From Roseateles depolymerans (GTDB lineage: Bacteria > Pseudomonadota > Gammaproteobacteria > Burkholderiales > Burkholderiaceae_C), in NCBI RefSeq assembly GCF_003387155.1, contig NZ_QUMT01000002.1:253694-317693 (forward strand): a stretch of 64,000 bases of DNA, in the 5' to 3' direction. A program made the translations under genes and the position numbers. The notes beneath the pieces are model-generated. The model ran no database searches. It saw only the letters and a list, made by a program, of their open reading frames with translations, and was not told where the DNA came from. Numbering within the stretch: the stretch's first letter is position 1; the number at the start of each line of letters is the position of its first letter. Shown in pieces: positions 9,570-18,233 of the stretch.

Positions 9570-10799
9570 ATGTCCGAATCCAACCCCTTGGCCGGCAAGC
9601 ATCTGCTGCTGGGCCTGTCTGGCGGCATCGCCTGCTACAAGATCGCCGAACTGACCCGTCTGCTGGTCAAGGCCGGCGCCACCGTCCAGGTCATCATGAC
9701 GGAGGCCGCCGAGTCCTTCATCACGCCGGTGACGATGCAGGCGCTGTCCAACCGTCCGGTCTACACCAGCCAGTGGGACGCCAGGCCGGACAACAACATG
9801 GCCCACATCAACCTCAGCCGCGAGGCGGATGCGATGCTGATCGCGCCGGCCAGCGGCGATGTGATCGCCAAGCTGTCGCAGGGCCGTGCGGATGACCTGC
9901 TGACGCTCACTGCGCTGGCTCGTCCCGCGCACCGCTGCGCGCTGCTGATCGCGCCGGCGATGAACCGCGAGATGTGGGCCCATCCGGCCACCCAGCGCAA
10001 TGTGCGCCAGGTGCAGGACGACGGCGCCGTGGTGCTGGGCGTGGGCAATGGGGACCAGGCCTGCGGCGAAGTCGGCGACGGCCGCATGCTCGAGCCCCAG
10101 CAACTGCTGGAGCTGGTGGTGTCGCACTTCCAGCCCAAGGTGCTGGCGGGCCGCAAGCTGCTCATCACCGCGGGGCCGACCTATGAAGCCATCGATCCGG
10201 TGCGCGGCATCACCAACCGCTCCAGCGGCAAGATGGGATTTGCCATCGCCCGCGCCGCGGCAGAAGCCGGGGCTGACGTGACCCTGGTGGCGGGTCCGGT
10301 GCATCTGCCCACGCCGCAGGGCGTGCGCCGCATCGATGTGATGAGCGCCCGGGACATGCTGGACGCGGTGCTGCCGCTGGCGGCCTCCAACGATGTGTTC
10401 GTGGCCACCGCCGCAGTTGCCGACTGGCGTCCCGCGCAGGCCGCCGACCACAAGATCAAGAAAAACGCCGCGCCCGGCGAGGCTCAGGTGCCGCACCTGG
10501 CGCTGGCGGAGAACCCCGACATCCTGGCCACCATCGCCGCGCTGCCGCACCCGCCGCTGTGCGTGGGCTTTGCCGCGGAAAGCCAGGACCTGGTCAAGCA
10601 TGCCCGCGAAAAGCGCCAGCGCAAGAACGTGCCGCTGATCGTCGGCAACCTCGGCCCCGCCACGTTCGGCCAGGACGACAACACGCTGGTGCTGGTGGAC
10701 GCCCGCGGGGAGCGCGAACTCTCCCGTGCCGACAAGCTCACCCTGGCCCGCGAACTGGTGCGTGACATCGCCCAGCGACTGACGACCTACCCGGCCTGA
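9570..10799 (+). CDS. coaBC: Bifunctional phosphopantothenoylcysteine decarboxylase/synthetase
   Basis: Carries out two steps of coenzyme A synthesis: CTP-dependent joining of 4'-phosphopantothenate with cysteine, and decarboxylation to 4'-phosphopantetheine. The 409-residue protein has the N-terminal flavin-binding CoaC half (SGGIACYK near residue 16, PAMNREMW, and QACGEVGDGRM with the reactive cysteine). The C-terminal CoaB half shows ITAGPTYEAIDPVRG, NRSSGKMG and DHKIKK. The frame is open to 9519, but the ATG at 9570 gives the normal N-terminus. dut follows 40 bases later, a pairing common in proteobacteria. Confidence 0.96.
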   Translation: MSESNPLAGKHLLLGLSGGIACYKIAELTRLLVKAGATVQVIMTEAAESFITPVTMQALSNRPVYTSQWDARPDNNMAHINLSREADAMLIAPASGDVIAKLSQGRADDLLTLTALARPAHRCALLIAPAMNREMWAHPATQRNVRQVQDDGAVVLGVGNGDQACGEVGDGRMLEPQQLLELVVSHFQPKVLAGRKLLITAGPTYEAIDPVRGITNRSSGKMGFAIARAAAEAGADVTLVAGPVHLPTPQGVRRIDVMSARDMLDAVLPLAASNDVFVATAAVADWRPAQAADHKIKKNAAPGEAQVPHLALAENPDILATIAALPHPPLCVGFAAESQDLVKHAREKRQRKNVPLIVGNLGPATFGQDDNTLVLVDARGERELSRADKLTLARELVRDIAQRLTTYPA

Positions 10800-10839
10800 A
10801 ACCACCGGCCAGAAATAACGGCCTGAACGGCCGCCCCGT

Positions 10840-11289
10840 ATGACGACCATTGACCTGAAAGTCCTCGACCCCCGCATGGCGGAGCACCTGCCCGCCTACG
10901 CCACGCCCGGCAGCGCCGGCCTGGACCTGCGCGCCTGCCTGGACGAGCCCCTGACCCTCGCCCCCGGCCAGACCCATCTGGTGCCGACCGGCCTGTCCAT
11001 CCACATCGCCGACCCGGGACTGGCGGCCATGATCCTGCCGCGCTCGGGCCTGGGCCACAAGCATGGCATCGTGCTGGGGAACTTGGTGGGGCTGATCGAT
11101 TCGGACTACCAGGGCCAGTTGATGGTCAGCGTCTGGAATCGTGGCCAGGACAGCTTCACGCTGCAGCCGATGGACCGCATGGCCCAACTGGTGATCGTGC
11201 CGGTGGTGCAGGCGCAGTTCCGCCTCGTGGACGACTTCGATGCGTCGTCGCGGGGCACGGGCGGCTTCGGGTCCACCGGCAAGGGCTGA
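10840..11289 (+). CDS. dut: dUTP diphosphatase
   Basis: Hydrolyses dUTP to dUMP and pyrophosphate, keeping uracil out of DNA and supplying dTMP synthesis. At 149 residues it is the normal trimeric enzyme, with all five motifs: [28 protein letters not shown] (catalytic aspartate), RMAQLVI and the C-terminal arm GTGGFGSTG. It lies directly after coaBC on the same strand and converges on the SlyD-like gene, from which 80 bases separate it. Confidence 0.97.
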   Translation: MTTIDLKVLDPRMAEHLPAYATPGSAGLDLRACLDEPLTLAPGQTHLVPTGLSIHIADPGLAAMILPRSGLGHKHGIVLGNLVGLIDSDYQGQLMVSVWNRGQDSFTLQPMDRMAQLVIVPVVQAQFRLVDDFDASSRGTGGFGSTGKG

Positions 11290-11369
11290 GGCGGGGCACA
11301 CGCCAGCGCACACGCCCAGCCCAGCCCAGCCGTGCGGCGCTCAGCAGGCGCTGGCGCCGGCTCGGCGGG

Positions 11370-11891
11370 TTAGTGCAGGGGTTCGTCCGGGGCCGGACCG
11401 TTGAGCACGGACAAGCCGGAATCCCCCAGCGTGCCGGCTTCGACTTCTTCTTCCGTGGCTTCGCGCACGTCGCAAACGGTGACATGGATGCGCAGGCCGA
11501 TGCCGGCCAGCGGATGGTTGCCATCCAGCACCACATGCTCGGGGTAGACCTCGGTCACGGTGTAGATGCGGTCGGCCGGCATGTCCGGCGTCGAGGCGCC
11601 TTCGGGCAGACCTTCGAACTGCATGCCCACCACCACGTTTTCCGGCATCACGTCCCGCGGCTCGAAGCAGACGAGGGCGCTGTCATAGTCGCCAAACGCG
11701 TCTTCCGGCTGCAACGCCACGCTCACTTCGTCACCAGTGACATGGCCCGCGAGGGCTTCTTCGACCTTCGCAAACAGGTCTTCGCCGCCGTAGAAGAATT
11801 CCATTGCGGGATTCAGTTCTTCCACGGACTGGCCTTGGGCATCTTCCAGTCTCCACGTCAGGGAGACCACGCAGGGGGCGGTGATTTGCAT
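11370..11891 (-). CDS. SlyD-like FKBP peptidyl-prolyl isomerase
   Basis: Predicted cytoplasmic prolyl isomerase/chaperone of 173 residues. The opening strand leads into AMEFFYGGEDLFAKVEEAL, the truncated FKBP layout of SlyD/FkpB, followed by the insert-in-flap domain (DAFGDYD to NHPLAGIGL). GNHPLAG is diagnostic. The histidine-rich metal-binding tail of E. coli SlyD is missing; the C-terminus is acidic instead. The reading frame is open far upstream, but MQITAPCVVSLTW is the correct family start. It diverges from roxA across about 150 bases. Confidence 0.9.
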   Translation of the reverse strand: MQITAPCVVSLTWRLEDAQGQSVEELNPAMEFFYGGEDLFAKVEEALAGHVTGDEVSVALQPEDAFGDYDSALVCFEPRDVMPENVVVGMQFEGLPEGASTPDMPADRIYTVTEVYPEHVVLDGNHPLAGIGLRIHVTVCDVREATEEEVEAGTLGDSGLSVLNGPAPDEPLH

Positions 11892-11897
11892 GCGGCA

Positions 11898-11903
11898 ATT
11901 CTC
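11898..11903 (-). promoter_or_regulatory. -10-like element next to the SlyD-like gene start
   Basis: Read on the minus strand, GAGAAT is followed by six bases and then the ATG at 11891, so the expected first transcribed base is the A of the start codon. No ribosome-binding site fits in between. Confidence 0.4.
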
Positions 11904-12029
11904 GCATGGGCCGATTGACGCCGGGCAGGGTGCGCGGCATGGGCAGTGCGTCGCATCGGGATTTGCGCGGATCGATGCGCGCAGCCCGAAGGAGCCCCGC
12001 TGTCGCTCGGCGGCGTCGGCCAATCCGGG

Positions 12030-12035
12030 GACAAT
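12030..12035 (+). promoter_or_regulatory. -10-like element next to the roxA start
   Basis: GACAAT is followed by GCCGGC and then the ATG at 12042, which predicts a leaderless transcript. The oppositely oriented copy for the SlyD-like gene is about 130 bases away. No clear -35 is visible. Confidence 0.35.
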
Positions 12036-12041
12036 GCCGGC

Positions 12042-13268
12042 ATGACTGCCAAGACTTCCAAAGCCGCCAAGGCTCCCAAGACCCCATCGACTGCCGCAAC
12101 TGCCGCCAAGGCCGCGGCCAGCGCCAGCGGCATCGACATCAGCGCCCCCACCGAGCTGCTGGGCGGGTTGAGCCCGGAACAGTTCATGAAGCGCCACTGG
12201 CAGAAGCAACCGCTGCTGGTGCGCCAGGCCCTGCCGGGCGTGCAGCCGCCCATCGACCGGGCCACGGTGGCCCAACTGGCCGCCAGTGACGAGGTGGAAT
12301 CGCGCTTGGTCAGTCAGCAGGCGGAGGGTCGCTGGTCGATGCGCAAAGGGCCCATCGCCAAGCTGCCGGCCTGGAGCAAGCCGCAATGGACCGTGCTGCT
12401 GCAGGGCCTGGACCTGCATGTGCCGGCCGCTCACGACCTGCTCAGCCGCTTCCGCTTCGTGCCGGAAGCCCGGCTGGACGACCTGATGCTGTCCTATGCC
12501 AGCGACGGCGGCGGCGTCGGCCCGCATTTCGATTCCTACGATGTGTTCCTGATCCAGGTCAGCGGTCGTCGTCACTGGCATATTGGCCGGCGCGGCGTGG
12601 CCACCACCGGCACGCTGCGCGACGACGTGCCGCTCAAGGTGCTGGCCGACTTCACGCCGGAGCAGGACTTCATCCTCGAGCCCGGCGACATGCTGTACCT
12701 GCCGCCCGGCTGGGCCCATGACGGCGTGGCAGTGGGCGGGGACTGCATGACGGCGTCGGTCGGCTTCCGTTCCCCCTGGCGGGCGGAACTGGCCAACGAG
12801 CTGCTGGTCCGGCTGACGGATGAGGGGGATGAAGACGACGCTCCCGGGTCCGATCGCATGTATGCCGACCCGAAGCAGCCGGCCACCACCGCGCCGGGCC
12901 TGATCCCCGAGCAGTTGCTGGCCTTCGCCCGCGAAGCCGTGCTCAAGGCGGTGCATGAACCGTTGGCGCTGGAGCGGGCGCTGGGCGAGGCGCTGACCGA
13001 GCCCAAGCCTTTGGTGTTCTTCGAGGCTGGCGAGGCCCTGCCGGAAGGGGTCGATGTCCGCCTGGATGCTCGCACCCGGATGATGTATGACAGCGCCCAT
13101 GTCTTCATCAACGGCGCCGCGTTCCGTGCCGGAGGCCGGGATGCCACGCTGATGCGCCGCCTGGCCGATCAGCGGCGGCTGCCGGCATCGGATGTGGCCC
13201 GTCTGAGCGAGGGGGCCCGCAGCTTGCTGGACCAGTGGGCCGAAGACGGGTGGGTCCAGGCGGACTGA
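12042..13268 (+). CDS. roxA: JmjC-type ribosomal oxygenase, RoxA/YcfD family
   Basis: Fe(II)/2-oxoglutarate-dependent protein hydroxylase of 408 residues. Characterised E. coli YcfD hydroxylates an arginine of ribosomal protein L16, and that role is inferred here. The N-terminal 30 residues are Lys/Ala/Thr-rich and probably disordered. FMKRHWQKQPLLVRQA opens the fold. The iron ligands are visible as HFD (in GPHFDSYDVF, near residue 160) and the histidine of LPPGWAHDG (near 225). The C-terminal winged-helix dimer region follows. The frame is open upstream to 11946, but the ATG at 12042 sits behind the -10-like element. Confidence 0.9.
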   Translation: MTAKTSKAAKAPKTPSTAATAAKAAASASGIDISAPTELLGGLSPEQFMKRHWQKQPLLVRQALPGVQPPIDRATVAQLAASDEVESRLVSQQAEGRWSMRKGPIAKLPAWSKPQWTVLLQGLDLHVPAAHDLLSRFRFVPEARLDDLMLSYASDGGGVGPHFDSYDVFLIQVSGRRHWHIGRRGVATTGTLRDDVPLKVLADFTPEQDFILEPGDMLYLPPGWAHDGVAVGGDCMTASVGFRSPWRAELANELLVRLTDEGDEDDAPGSDRMYADPKQPATTAPGLIPEQLLAFAREAVLKAVHEPLALERALGEALTEPKPLVFFEAGEALPEGVDVRLDARTRMMYDSAHVFINGAAFRAGGRDATLMRRLADQRRLPASDVARLSEGARSLLDQWAEDGWVQAD

Positions 13269-13288
13269 AGCTGCTTGCAGGAGCGACC

Positions 13289-13786
13289 ATGGAACTGAAG
13301 GACGGCGTTTACGAATCGCGGGACGAGATTCAGCAACTGCTGCGGCAGGTCCTGCTGCTGTGCGCGGAGCAGGGCGGTCGGGAGTTGTGCTGGATGGACA
13401 GCGATTTCACCGACTGGCCGTTGTCGGACGGGCCGCTGCTGGAGGCGCTGCACGGCTGGGCGCTGCCCCATCGTCGACTGCGTCTGCTGGCGGCTGACTA
13501 TGAGCCGCTGCGCCGCGCCCACCCGCGCTTTGTGCAATGGCGTCAATTGCATGACCACGTCATTGCCGCCAAGGCATTCGATCGTGCAGAGGCGGTGGAG
13601 CGCAGTCAGCCGTCGCCCATCGGCGTGGTGCTGGCACCCGGATTGCTGGTGTTCAAGCGATGGACCCCCACGCGCGCCTCATTGAGCTTGCGGAATGCCC
13701 GGGAAGAGGCGACCACTCTCGAATGGTTTGACGCTATTGAGCAACGCTCGAACGACTCATTCGCAGGCAGCACACTAGGCTTGTAA
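13289..13786 (+). CDS. Conserved hypothetical protein
   Basis: A 165-residue protein without signal peptide or membrane segment. It has a good ribosome-binding site (AGGAG) and lies 20 bases after roxA on the same strand, so it is probably co-transcribed. The sequence is rich in Trp, Arg and acidic residues (SDFTDWPLSDGPLLEALHGW, then RRLRLLAADYEPLRRAHPRF), resembling an uncharacterised Burkholderiales family in which I recognise no catalytic motif. The phrase pattern is loosely reminiscent of phospholipase-D-like accessory domains, but I see no HKD motif. Function unknown. Confidence 0.75.
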   Translation: MELKDGVYESRDEIQQLLRQVLLLCAEQGGRELCWMDSDFTDWPLSDGPLLEALHGWALPHRRLRLLAADYEPLRRAHPRFVQWRQLHDHVIAAKAFDRAEAVERSQPSPIGVVLAPGLLVFKRWTPTRASLSLRNAREEATTLEWFDAIEQRSNDSFAGSTLGL

Positions 13787-13812
13787 GGAGATTACAAACT
13801 GATGGCTATAAT
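13781..13812 (+). promoter_or_regulatory. Promoter with palindrome upstream of the small lipoprotein gene
   Basis: A perfect TATAAT lies at 13807-13812, in a relatively AT-rich stretch. Nine bases before it ends a perfect inverted repeat, TTGTAA (13781-13786), five bases, TTACAA (13792-13797), overlapping the stop codon of the preceding gene. The palindrome covers the -35 zone and is a candidate operator. Transcription from here would give a leader of about 165 bases before the lipoprotein start. Confidence 0.45.
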
Positions 13813-13982
13813 CGTTGGCTAGGCGAGGAAAGCGCTCGAGGTTTTCCCCGTCTTGGTCTGCTTGAAGCTCGTGCATGCGTACTCGACCTGGATTAACCGA
13901 ACGGTGGTCCTCCTGGACTGTTGTACGACTTCATTAATTACCGGTAATTGATTGTTCGTCTAAAAGTTACTTGAGGACAAGT

Positions 13983-14183
13983 ATGAAAAAGTCGATCCTG
14001 TTGGCCTCCCTGCTGGCCGCTGTTGCACTGACCGCTTGCGGCAAGAAGGAAGAAGCTCCGGCTCCTGCTCCGGTCGCCACCCCGGCTCCGGAAGCTTCGG
14101 CTCCCGCTTCGGCTCCGATGATGGACGCCGCTTCGGCTCCGGCCATGGACGCTTCGGCTCCCGCTTCGGCCGCGAGCAACTAA
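13983..14183 (+). CDS. Small Ala/Pro/Ser-rich lipoprotein
   Basis: A 66-residue predicted lipoprotein. MKKSILLASLLAAVALTAC is a clear lipoprotein signal with lipobox LTAC, giving a mature protein of 48 residues starting CGKKEE. The mature part is low-complexity: APAPAP then repeated SAP and DAS blocks, with no folded domain evident. Mature residue 2 is glycine, so an outer-membrane destination is expected. TTGAGGACAAGT supplies the ribosome-binding site. A strong promoter-like TATAAT and an intrinsic terminator bracket it, so it is a single-gene transcript and may be abundant. Function unknown. Confidence 0.88.
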   Translation: MKKSILLASLLAAVALTACGKKEEAPAPAPVATPAPEASAPASAPMMDAASAPAMDASAPASAASN

Positions 14184-14201
14184 GACGATCCACTCGTCCT
14201 G

Positions 14202-14237
14202 AAAAAGCCGCCTGGGCTCTGGCCCTGGCGGCTTTTT
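14202..14237 (+). terminator. Intrinsic terminator of the small lipoprotein gene
   Basis: AAAAAGCCGCC (14202-14212) pairs perfectly with GGCGGCTTTTT (14227-14237) across a 14-base loop, and the 3' arm ends in a T run followed by CTTT. Confidence 0.9.
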
Positions 14238-14368
14238 CTTTGGCCCTGCTGTGCCGGTGTGTTGCCGGTGCTTGGACGATGCTTCGCCGGAGCTTTACCG
14301 GCACCTTTGCCGCTGCTCTGGCTGGTCAATTCCCCGCGCGATGGCCGGGTTACTCGGGGCAGGGTTGG

Positions 14369-14395
14369 ATACTCGACGGCACGCCGCTCGAGTAT
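14369..14395. repeat. Inverted repeat in the bamC/lipoprotein gap
   Basis: ATACTCG (14369-14375) pairs with CGAGTAT (14389-14395), extended inward by one A-T pair and by CGGC/GCCG with a one-base bulge. No T run follows on either strand, so it does not look like a terminator. The rest of 14238-14430 holds nothing I recognise. Confidence 0.4.
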
Positions 14396-14426
14396 TCGCT
14401 CGCAAACTCGCAAACTCAATACCCCA

Positions 14427-14454
14427 TGAAAAACGCCACCCGAAGGTGGCGTTT
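14427..14454 (-). terminator. Intrinsic terminator of the dapA-bamC transcript
   Basis: On the minus strand AAACGCCACC, tetraloop TTCG, GGTGGCGTTT then further T residues. The ten-base perfect stem with a stable TTCG loop lies 37 bases after the bamC stop. Confidence 0.92.
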
Positions 14455-14491
14455 AAGCAGAGGCGTTCGACCCACCAGGGCCGTGCCCGGA

Positions 14492-15655
14492 TCAGCGCAG
14501 ATCTTCCAGCAGAAGTTGCAGGATGCGCTTGGCCATGTCGTTGGTCTGCTGCTGGCCCTTGTCGTCGAGGATGACCACGGTGGAGCGCTCGCCCTCGGAC
14601 TTGACCGACACGCGGTAGCGCACCGAGGTCGCGCCCTTGTCCGACCCGAACAGGCGGGACCAGAAGCCCGGCTCGTCCTTGCCGGCCTGGCTGGGGTCGG
14701 CATACCGCAGGAAGAACAGGCCCTGCTTGCGGTCCCGGTCCTCGATGGTGAAACCGTGGCGGTCCAGGGACTGGCCCACCCGACGCCAGGCGCGGTCGAA
14801 GCCTTCGTTGAGCGCGATGCTGTTGGGCACATCCCCCAGCGAACGCGGCACCGGGGCCGGACGGCTGTCCGTGCTCTGGGCCTGCGGCTGCTTGCTGGCG
14901 ATGGCCTGCGCCGCGTCTTCCTTGCCGCCCAGCTTCAGCAGCAGGCGCGACAGCATGATGGATTCCAGTTCCGGATCCGACGGACGGGGCTGCCAGGCGG
15001 TGTCGTCCTTCTGGGTGTTGGTGTAGACCTCCACCATGCCGCGGTGGGCGATGTAGATGTCCGTCCCGCCGTTGGGGTTGCGCTCGACCCGGGTGCGATA
15101 CATGTCGCGCTCGCCGGTGGAGTAGACCGAATCCAGCATGGTGCCGATGGCCTTGCGGATGAAGTCCTGCGGCAGCTTGGCGCGGTTCTCGGCCCAGTTG
15201 GTTTCCATCACGCCTACGGCGGCATCTTCGGATTCCACCTGCAGGCCACGCTCCACCCAGAACGCCTTCAGTTGCGGCCAGAGCTCTTCCGGCGACTGGC
15301 TGCTGTGCAGCCAGCGGCTGTTGCCCAGGCGCTGGAATTCCACCTCACCCGCCTTGGACAGGGCCACCGAGTTGCCGGTGGCGGCGACTGGGCGCTGTGC
15401 GGTGGGCTGGCTGGCCAGCTGGGCGGCGCTGACGGTGCCGCCGGCCGGACGGGTGTCGCGGGGCAGCTGGGTCAGGTCGGGGGGCACATCCAGGCCCGAG
15501 GTCTGCTTGGCCTGGGTCTTGTAGTCGACCTTGTCACCGGTGGTCATGCTGTCCAGCGAGCTGCACGCCGCGAGCGAGGCCACTGCCACCAGGCAGGCCA
15601 GGCGCACCGGGGTGGAAGCGCAGGTATCGGAAAGGGAACGAGTCACGCTAGACAT
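14492..15655 (-). CDS. bamC: Outer-membrane protein assembly factor BamC
   Basis: Lipoprotein subunit of the BAM complex that inserts beta-barrel proteins in the outer membrane. From the ATG at 15655 it has 387 residues: a long signal with lipobox LAAC (residue 31), an unstructured stretch beginning SSLDSMTTGDKVDYK that in E. coli binds BamD, then two helix-grip domains (about residues 125-245 and 285-385). An in-frame ATG at 15685 would add ten residues; GGAG sits too close to 15655 to decide between them. It follows dapA by 60 bases, the same order as E. coli dapA-bamC, and ends in a strong terminator. Confidence 0.9.
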   Translation of the reverse strand: MSSVTRSLSDTCASTPVRLACLVAVASLAACSSLDSMTTGDKVDYKTQAKQTSGLDVPPDLTQLPRDTRPAGGTVSAAQLASQPTAQRPVAATGNSVALSKAGEVEFQRLGNSRWLHSSQSPEELWPQLKAFWVERGLQVESEDAAVGVMETNWAENRAKLPQDFIRKAIGTMLDSVYSTGERDMYRTRVERNPNGGTDIYIAHRGMVEVYTNTQKDDTAWQPRPSDPELESIMLSRLLLKLGGKEDAAQAIASKQPQAQSTDSRPAPVPRSLGDVPNSIALNEGFDRAWRRVGQSLDRHGFTIEDRDRKQGLFFLRYADPSQAGKDEPGFWSRLFGSDKGATSVRYRVSVKSEGERSTVVILDDKGQQQTNDMAKRILQLLLEDLR

Positions 15656-15715
15656 CTCCGTTTGGTCACCGCGGCCCAGCCGCATTCAGAAACAAGGTGA
15701 GTGATTAGAGCAGGC

Positions 15716-16597
15716 TTACAGCAGGCCGGCTTCTTTCATGGCGGCGCCCACCAGCTGCTGGCCAGCGGCCGTCAGCGGGGTCAGCGGCAGACGCAGATGG
15801 TTGCCGCAGCGACCCATCTGGGCCAGCGCCCACTTGGTGGGAGCCGGGCTGGGTTCGCAGAACAGTTGCTTGTGCAGGCCCAGCAGCTTGAAATGCAGCT
15901 GCGTGGCTTCCCGCACCCGGCCCTCGATGGCGGCCATGCACATCTCATGCATGTCCCGCGGGGCCACGTTGGCGGTCACGCTCACATGGCCGCGGCCGCC
16001 CAGCAGCATCAGGGCCACGGCGGTGCCGTCATCGCCGGAGTAGATGCCGAAGTGCTTGGGCGCATGCTTGATCAGCCAGGCGGCCCGCTCGATGTTGCCG
16101 GTCGCTTCCTTGATGCCGAACACACCGGGCAGCGAGGCGCAGCGCACGGCCGTCTCCGGGCTCATGTCCGCCACCGTGCGGCCGGGCACGTTGTACAGCA
16201 TCATCGGGATGTCCACCGCCTCGGCGATGGCCTTGAAGTGCTGATAGATGCCTTCCTGCGACGGCTTGTTGTAGTAGGGGACCACCGACAGCGTCGCGTC
16301 CGCACCCACCTGCTTGGCAAAGCGGCTCAGCTCGATGGCCTCGGCCGTCGAATTCGCACCCGTGCCGGCCAGCACCGGCTTGCGGCCCTTGACATGCTCC
16401 ACGGCCACGCGGATGACCTCGCGGTTCTCCTCCATCGTGACGGTGGGGGATTCACCGGTGGTGCCCACCACACCGATCACATCGGTGCCTTGGTCGATAT
16501 GCCAGTCGATCAGGGCGCGCAGCCCGTCGAAGTCGATACGGCCGTCTTCATGCATCGGCGTCACCAGGGCGACGATGCTGCCAACAATTGCGTTCAT
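15716..16597 (-). CDS. dapA: 4-hydroxy-tetrahydrodipicolinate synthase
   Basis: Condenses pyruvate with aspartate semialdehyde, the first committed step of lysine and diaminopimelate synthesis. The 293-residue TIM barrel shows TTGESPT, the tyrosine of [12 protein letters not shown], the Schiff-base lysine in FGIKEATGN and [15 protein letters not shown] precedes the ATG, and a -10-like TAGAAT lies about 24 bases further upstream. It is the first gene of the dapA-bamC pair. Confidence 0.97.
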   Translation of the reverse strand: MNAIVGSIVALVTPMHEDGRIDFDGLRALIDWHIDQGTDVIGVVGTTGESPTVTMEENREVIRVAVEHVKGRKPVLAGTGANSTAEAIELSRFAKQVGADATLSVVPYYNKPSQEGIYQHFKAIAEAVDIPMMLYNVPGRTVADMSPETAVRCASLPGVFGIKEATGNIERAAWLIKHAPKHFGIYSGDDGTAVALMLLGGRGHVSVTANVAPRDMHEMCMAAIEGRVREATQLHFKLLGLHKQLFCEPSPAPTKWALAQMGRCGNHLRLPLTPLTAAGQQLVGAAMKEAGLL

Positions 16598-16732
16598 TGA
16601 GGATTCCTCGAGATCTGGCGGATTCTACTGAAGCGGCGGACCGTTCCTGAACACACCCGGGCCGTCGCCGTCTTCAAGCCTGGGCGTCCGGGGCTGGACT
16701 CAGACGAGAGTCAGAGGGGACCCAGGCGGAGT

Positions 16733-17401
16733 TCAGGCGGGATTCAGGCGATATTGCGGGTAAGTGACAGGATCGGTGCCGCGCAGCTGCACGGCAGCAA
16801 CGCGCTGGACATAGCGGCCGTTGACCGCCGTCGGCAACGCACCGGGGGGCAGGAAGCCGTCCTCGAAGCCGACCACCCGCATGCCCTTGCAGACGTCCAG
16901 CAGTTCTCCCGGGCGCAGCAGGAACTCCGGCCGGGCGGGGCGGCCGATGGTCTGCTGTCCATCGGTAAAAGTTTCGTAAATCAGCCAGCCGCCGGGGGCG
17001 ACCGCCGCCTTGATCTGCGGCAGCAGGGGGCGCCAGAGGTAGTGCGTGACCAGCACCAGGTCGAATTGACGGTCCGCGAACGGCCAAGGCCCCGCTTCGA
17101 TATCCGCCTGCACCGTCTCGACCCCGGGCAGGCCGCGCAGACCGGCCAGCGCTTGGGCGTCCCGGTCCACGCCGGTGACCTGCAGCCCCGCCTGGGCCAG
17201 CACCCGCACATGGCGTCCCGAACCGCAGGCCACATCCAGTGCGGTCAGCCCGGGACGTTCCCAGGCCTGTCGCCAGCGGATCAGCCAGTCGCTCGGAGCA
17301 CTCTGCAGGCTCGGCGGGTGCGGTGAGCTTGCCGGACCGGCTGGACTCGATGGAAGCGGGTCGCTACCCGTGTGAGACGCGGACAGGGGAAGGTCACTCA
17401 T
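16733..17401 (-). CDS. Class I SAM-dependent methyltransferase, TehB-like
   Basis: A 222-residue methyltransferase. After a Ser/Pro-rich N-terminal 40 residues, LDVACGSGRHVRVLA is the SAM-binding motif I, VTGVDRDAQAL is motif II, and FDLVLVTHYLWRPLLPQI followed by GGWLIYETFT completes the Rossmann fold. The HYLWRPLLP wording is typical of small TehB-like methyltransferases of unknown substrate. Its start overlaps the stop of the SDR gene (ATGA), so the two are co-translated. An imperfect 11-base repeat (AGGCGGAGTTC/AGGCGGGATTC) covers its stop codon. Confidence 0.85.
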   Translation of the reverse strand: MSDLPLSASHTGSDPLPSSPAGPASSPHPPSLQSAPSDWLIRWRQAWERPGLTALDVACGSGRHVRVLAQAGLQVTGVDRDAQALAGLRGLPGVETVQADIEAGPWPFADRQFDLVLVTHYLWRPLLPQIKAAVAPGGWLIYETFTDGQQTIGRPARPEFLLRPGELLDVCKGMRVVGFEDGFLPPGALPTAVNGRYVQRVAAVQLRGTDPVTYPQYRLNPA

Positions 17402-18201
17402 TGCGGCCGCTGCTCCCGCTTCAGGGCCTGAAGGGCCAACCGGTCCACCAGCGACGGCGCCAGCAGCTTCAGCCATCGGCCCAGCTTGCCCTTGGTGGTC
17501 ATGACGATGTCGCGCTCCCGCGCCAGGGTGCCGTTCAGGATCAGGCGGGCGCAGGTCTGCACGCTCATGGCGCCGCGTTCGTCCATGCTGCTGTGTCCCG
17601 ACGCCTCGCCCCGGGCATTGAAGCCGCGGTAGCGGATCTGCGTATCCACGACCCCCGGATAAGCGATGGTGACGCTCACCCCATGCGAGGCGACCTCGGT
17701 GCGCAGTGCCTCGAAGAACCCGGTCATGGCGAACTTGGTGGCGCTGTAGGCGGTCCGGCCGGGAATGCCCAGCAGGCCTGCCAGGCTGGAGACAGCCACG
17801 ATCCGGCCCCGGCTGGCCTTGATGGCGGGCAGCGCTGCCTGGGTGATCCAGGCCGGGCCCCACAGGTTGATCTGCATCAGCCGCTGATACCAGGCCAGGT
17901 CCTTGACCTCGTCAAACAGCGCATGGGCCGACATGCCCGCATTGTTGACCAGCACGTCGATGCTGCCGAAGGCGCCCAGCGCGGCGTGGACCAGGGCCTG
18001 GCAGGCCGTCTGGTCTTCCACGTCACACCATTGCACCAGCGTGCGCGCGCCCAGCGCCTCGCATTCGGCGGCTACCGCCTCCAGCTTGTCGCGACTGCGA
18101 GCCGCCAGCACCAGCGACAGCTTGGACCCTTCCCGCTGCGCCCATTGCCGGGCCAGTTCGGCGCCAATGCCGTCCGAGGCGCCGGTGATGATCACCACCA
18201 T
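17398..18201 (-). CDS. Short-chain dehydrogenase/reductase
   Basis: A 267-residue classical SDR. The NAD(P) motif is VVIITGASDGIGAELA at the N-terminus, NNAGMSA follows near residue 95, and the catalytic Ser-Tyr-Lys are seen in VSSLAGLLGIPGRTAYSATKFA. The arginine-bearing AARSRDKLE suggests NADP preference. The end includes a short basic helix. GGTGGAGAC precedes the ATG. It is translationally coupled to the methyltransferase downstream. The substrate is unknown. Confidence 0.88.
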   Translation of the reverse strand: MVVIITGASDGIGAELARQWAQREGSKLSLVLAARSRDKLEAVAAECEALGARTLVQWCDVEDQTACQALVHAALGAFGSIDVLVNNAGMSAHALFDEVKDLAWYQRLMQINLWGPAWITQAALPAIKASRGRIVAVSSLAGLLGIPGRTAYSATKFAMTGFFEALRTEVASHGVSVTIAYPGVVDTQIRYRGFNARGEASGHSSMDERGAMSVQTCARLILNGTLARERDIVMTTKGKLGRWLKLLAPSLVDRLALQALKREQRPQ

Positions 18202-18233
18202 GTTGTCTCCACCCTGATTGGAATAATGGGGGC

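Noticed and set aside
14036-15700. 554-codon plus-strand open frame opposite bamC
   Set aside because: It would run through the lipoprotein terminator and is antisense to bamC, which has a lipobox and its own terminator.
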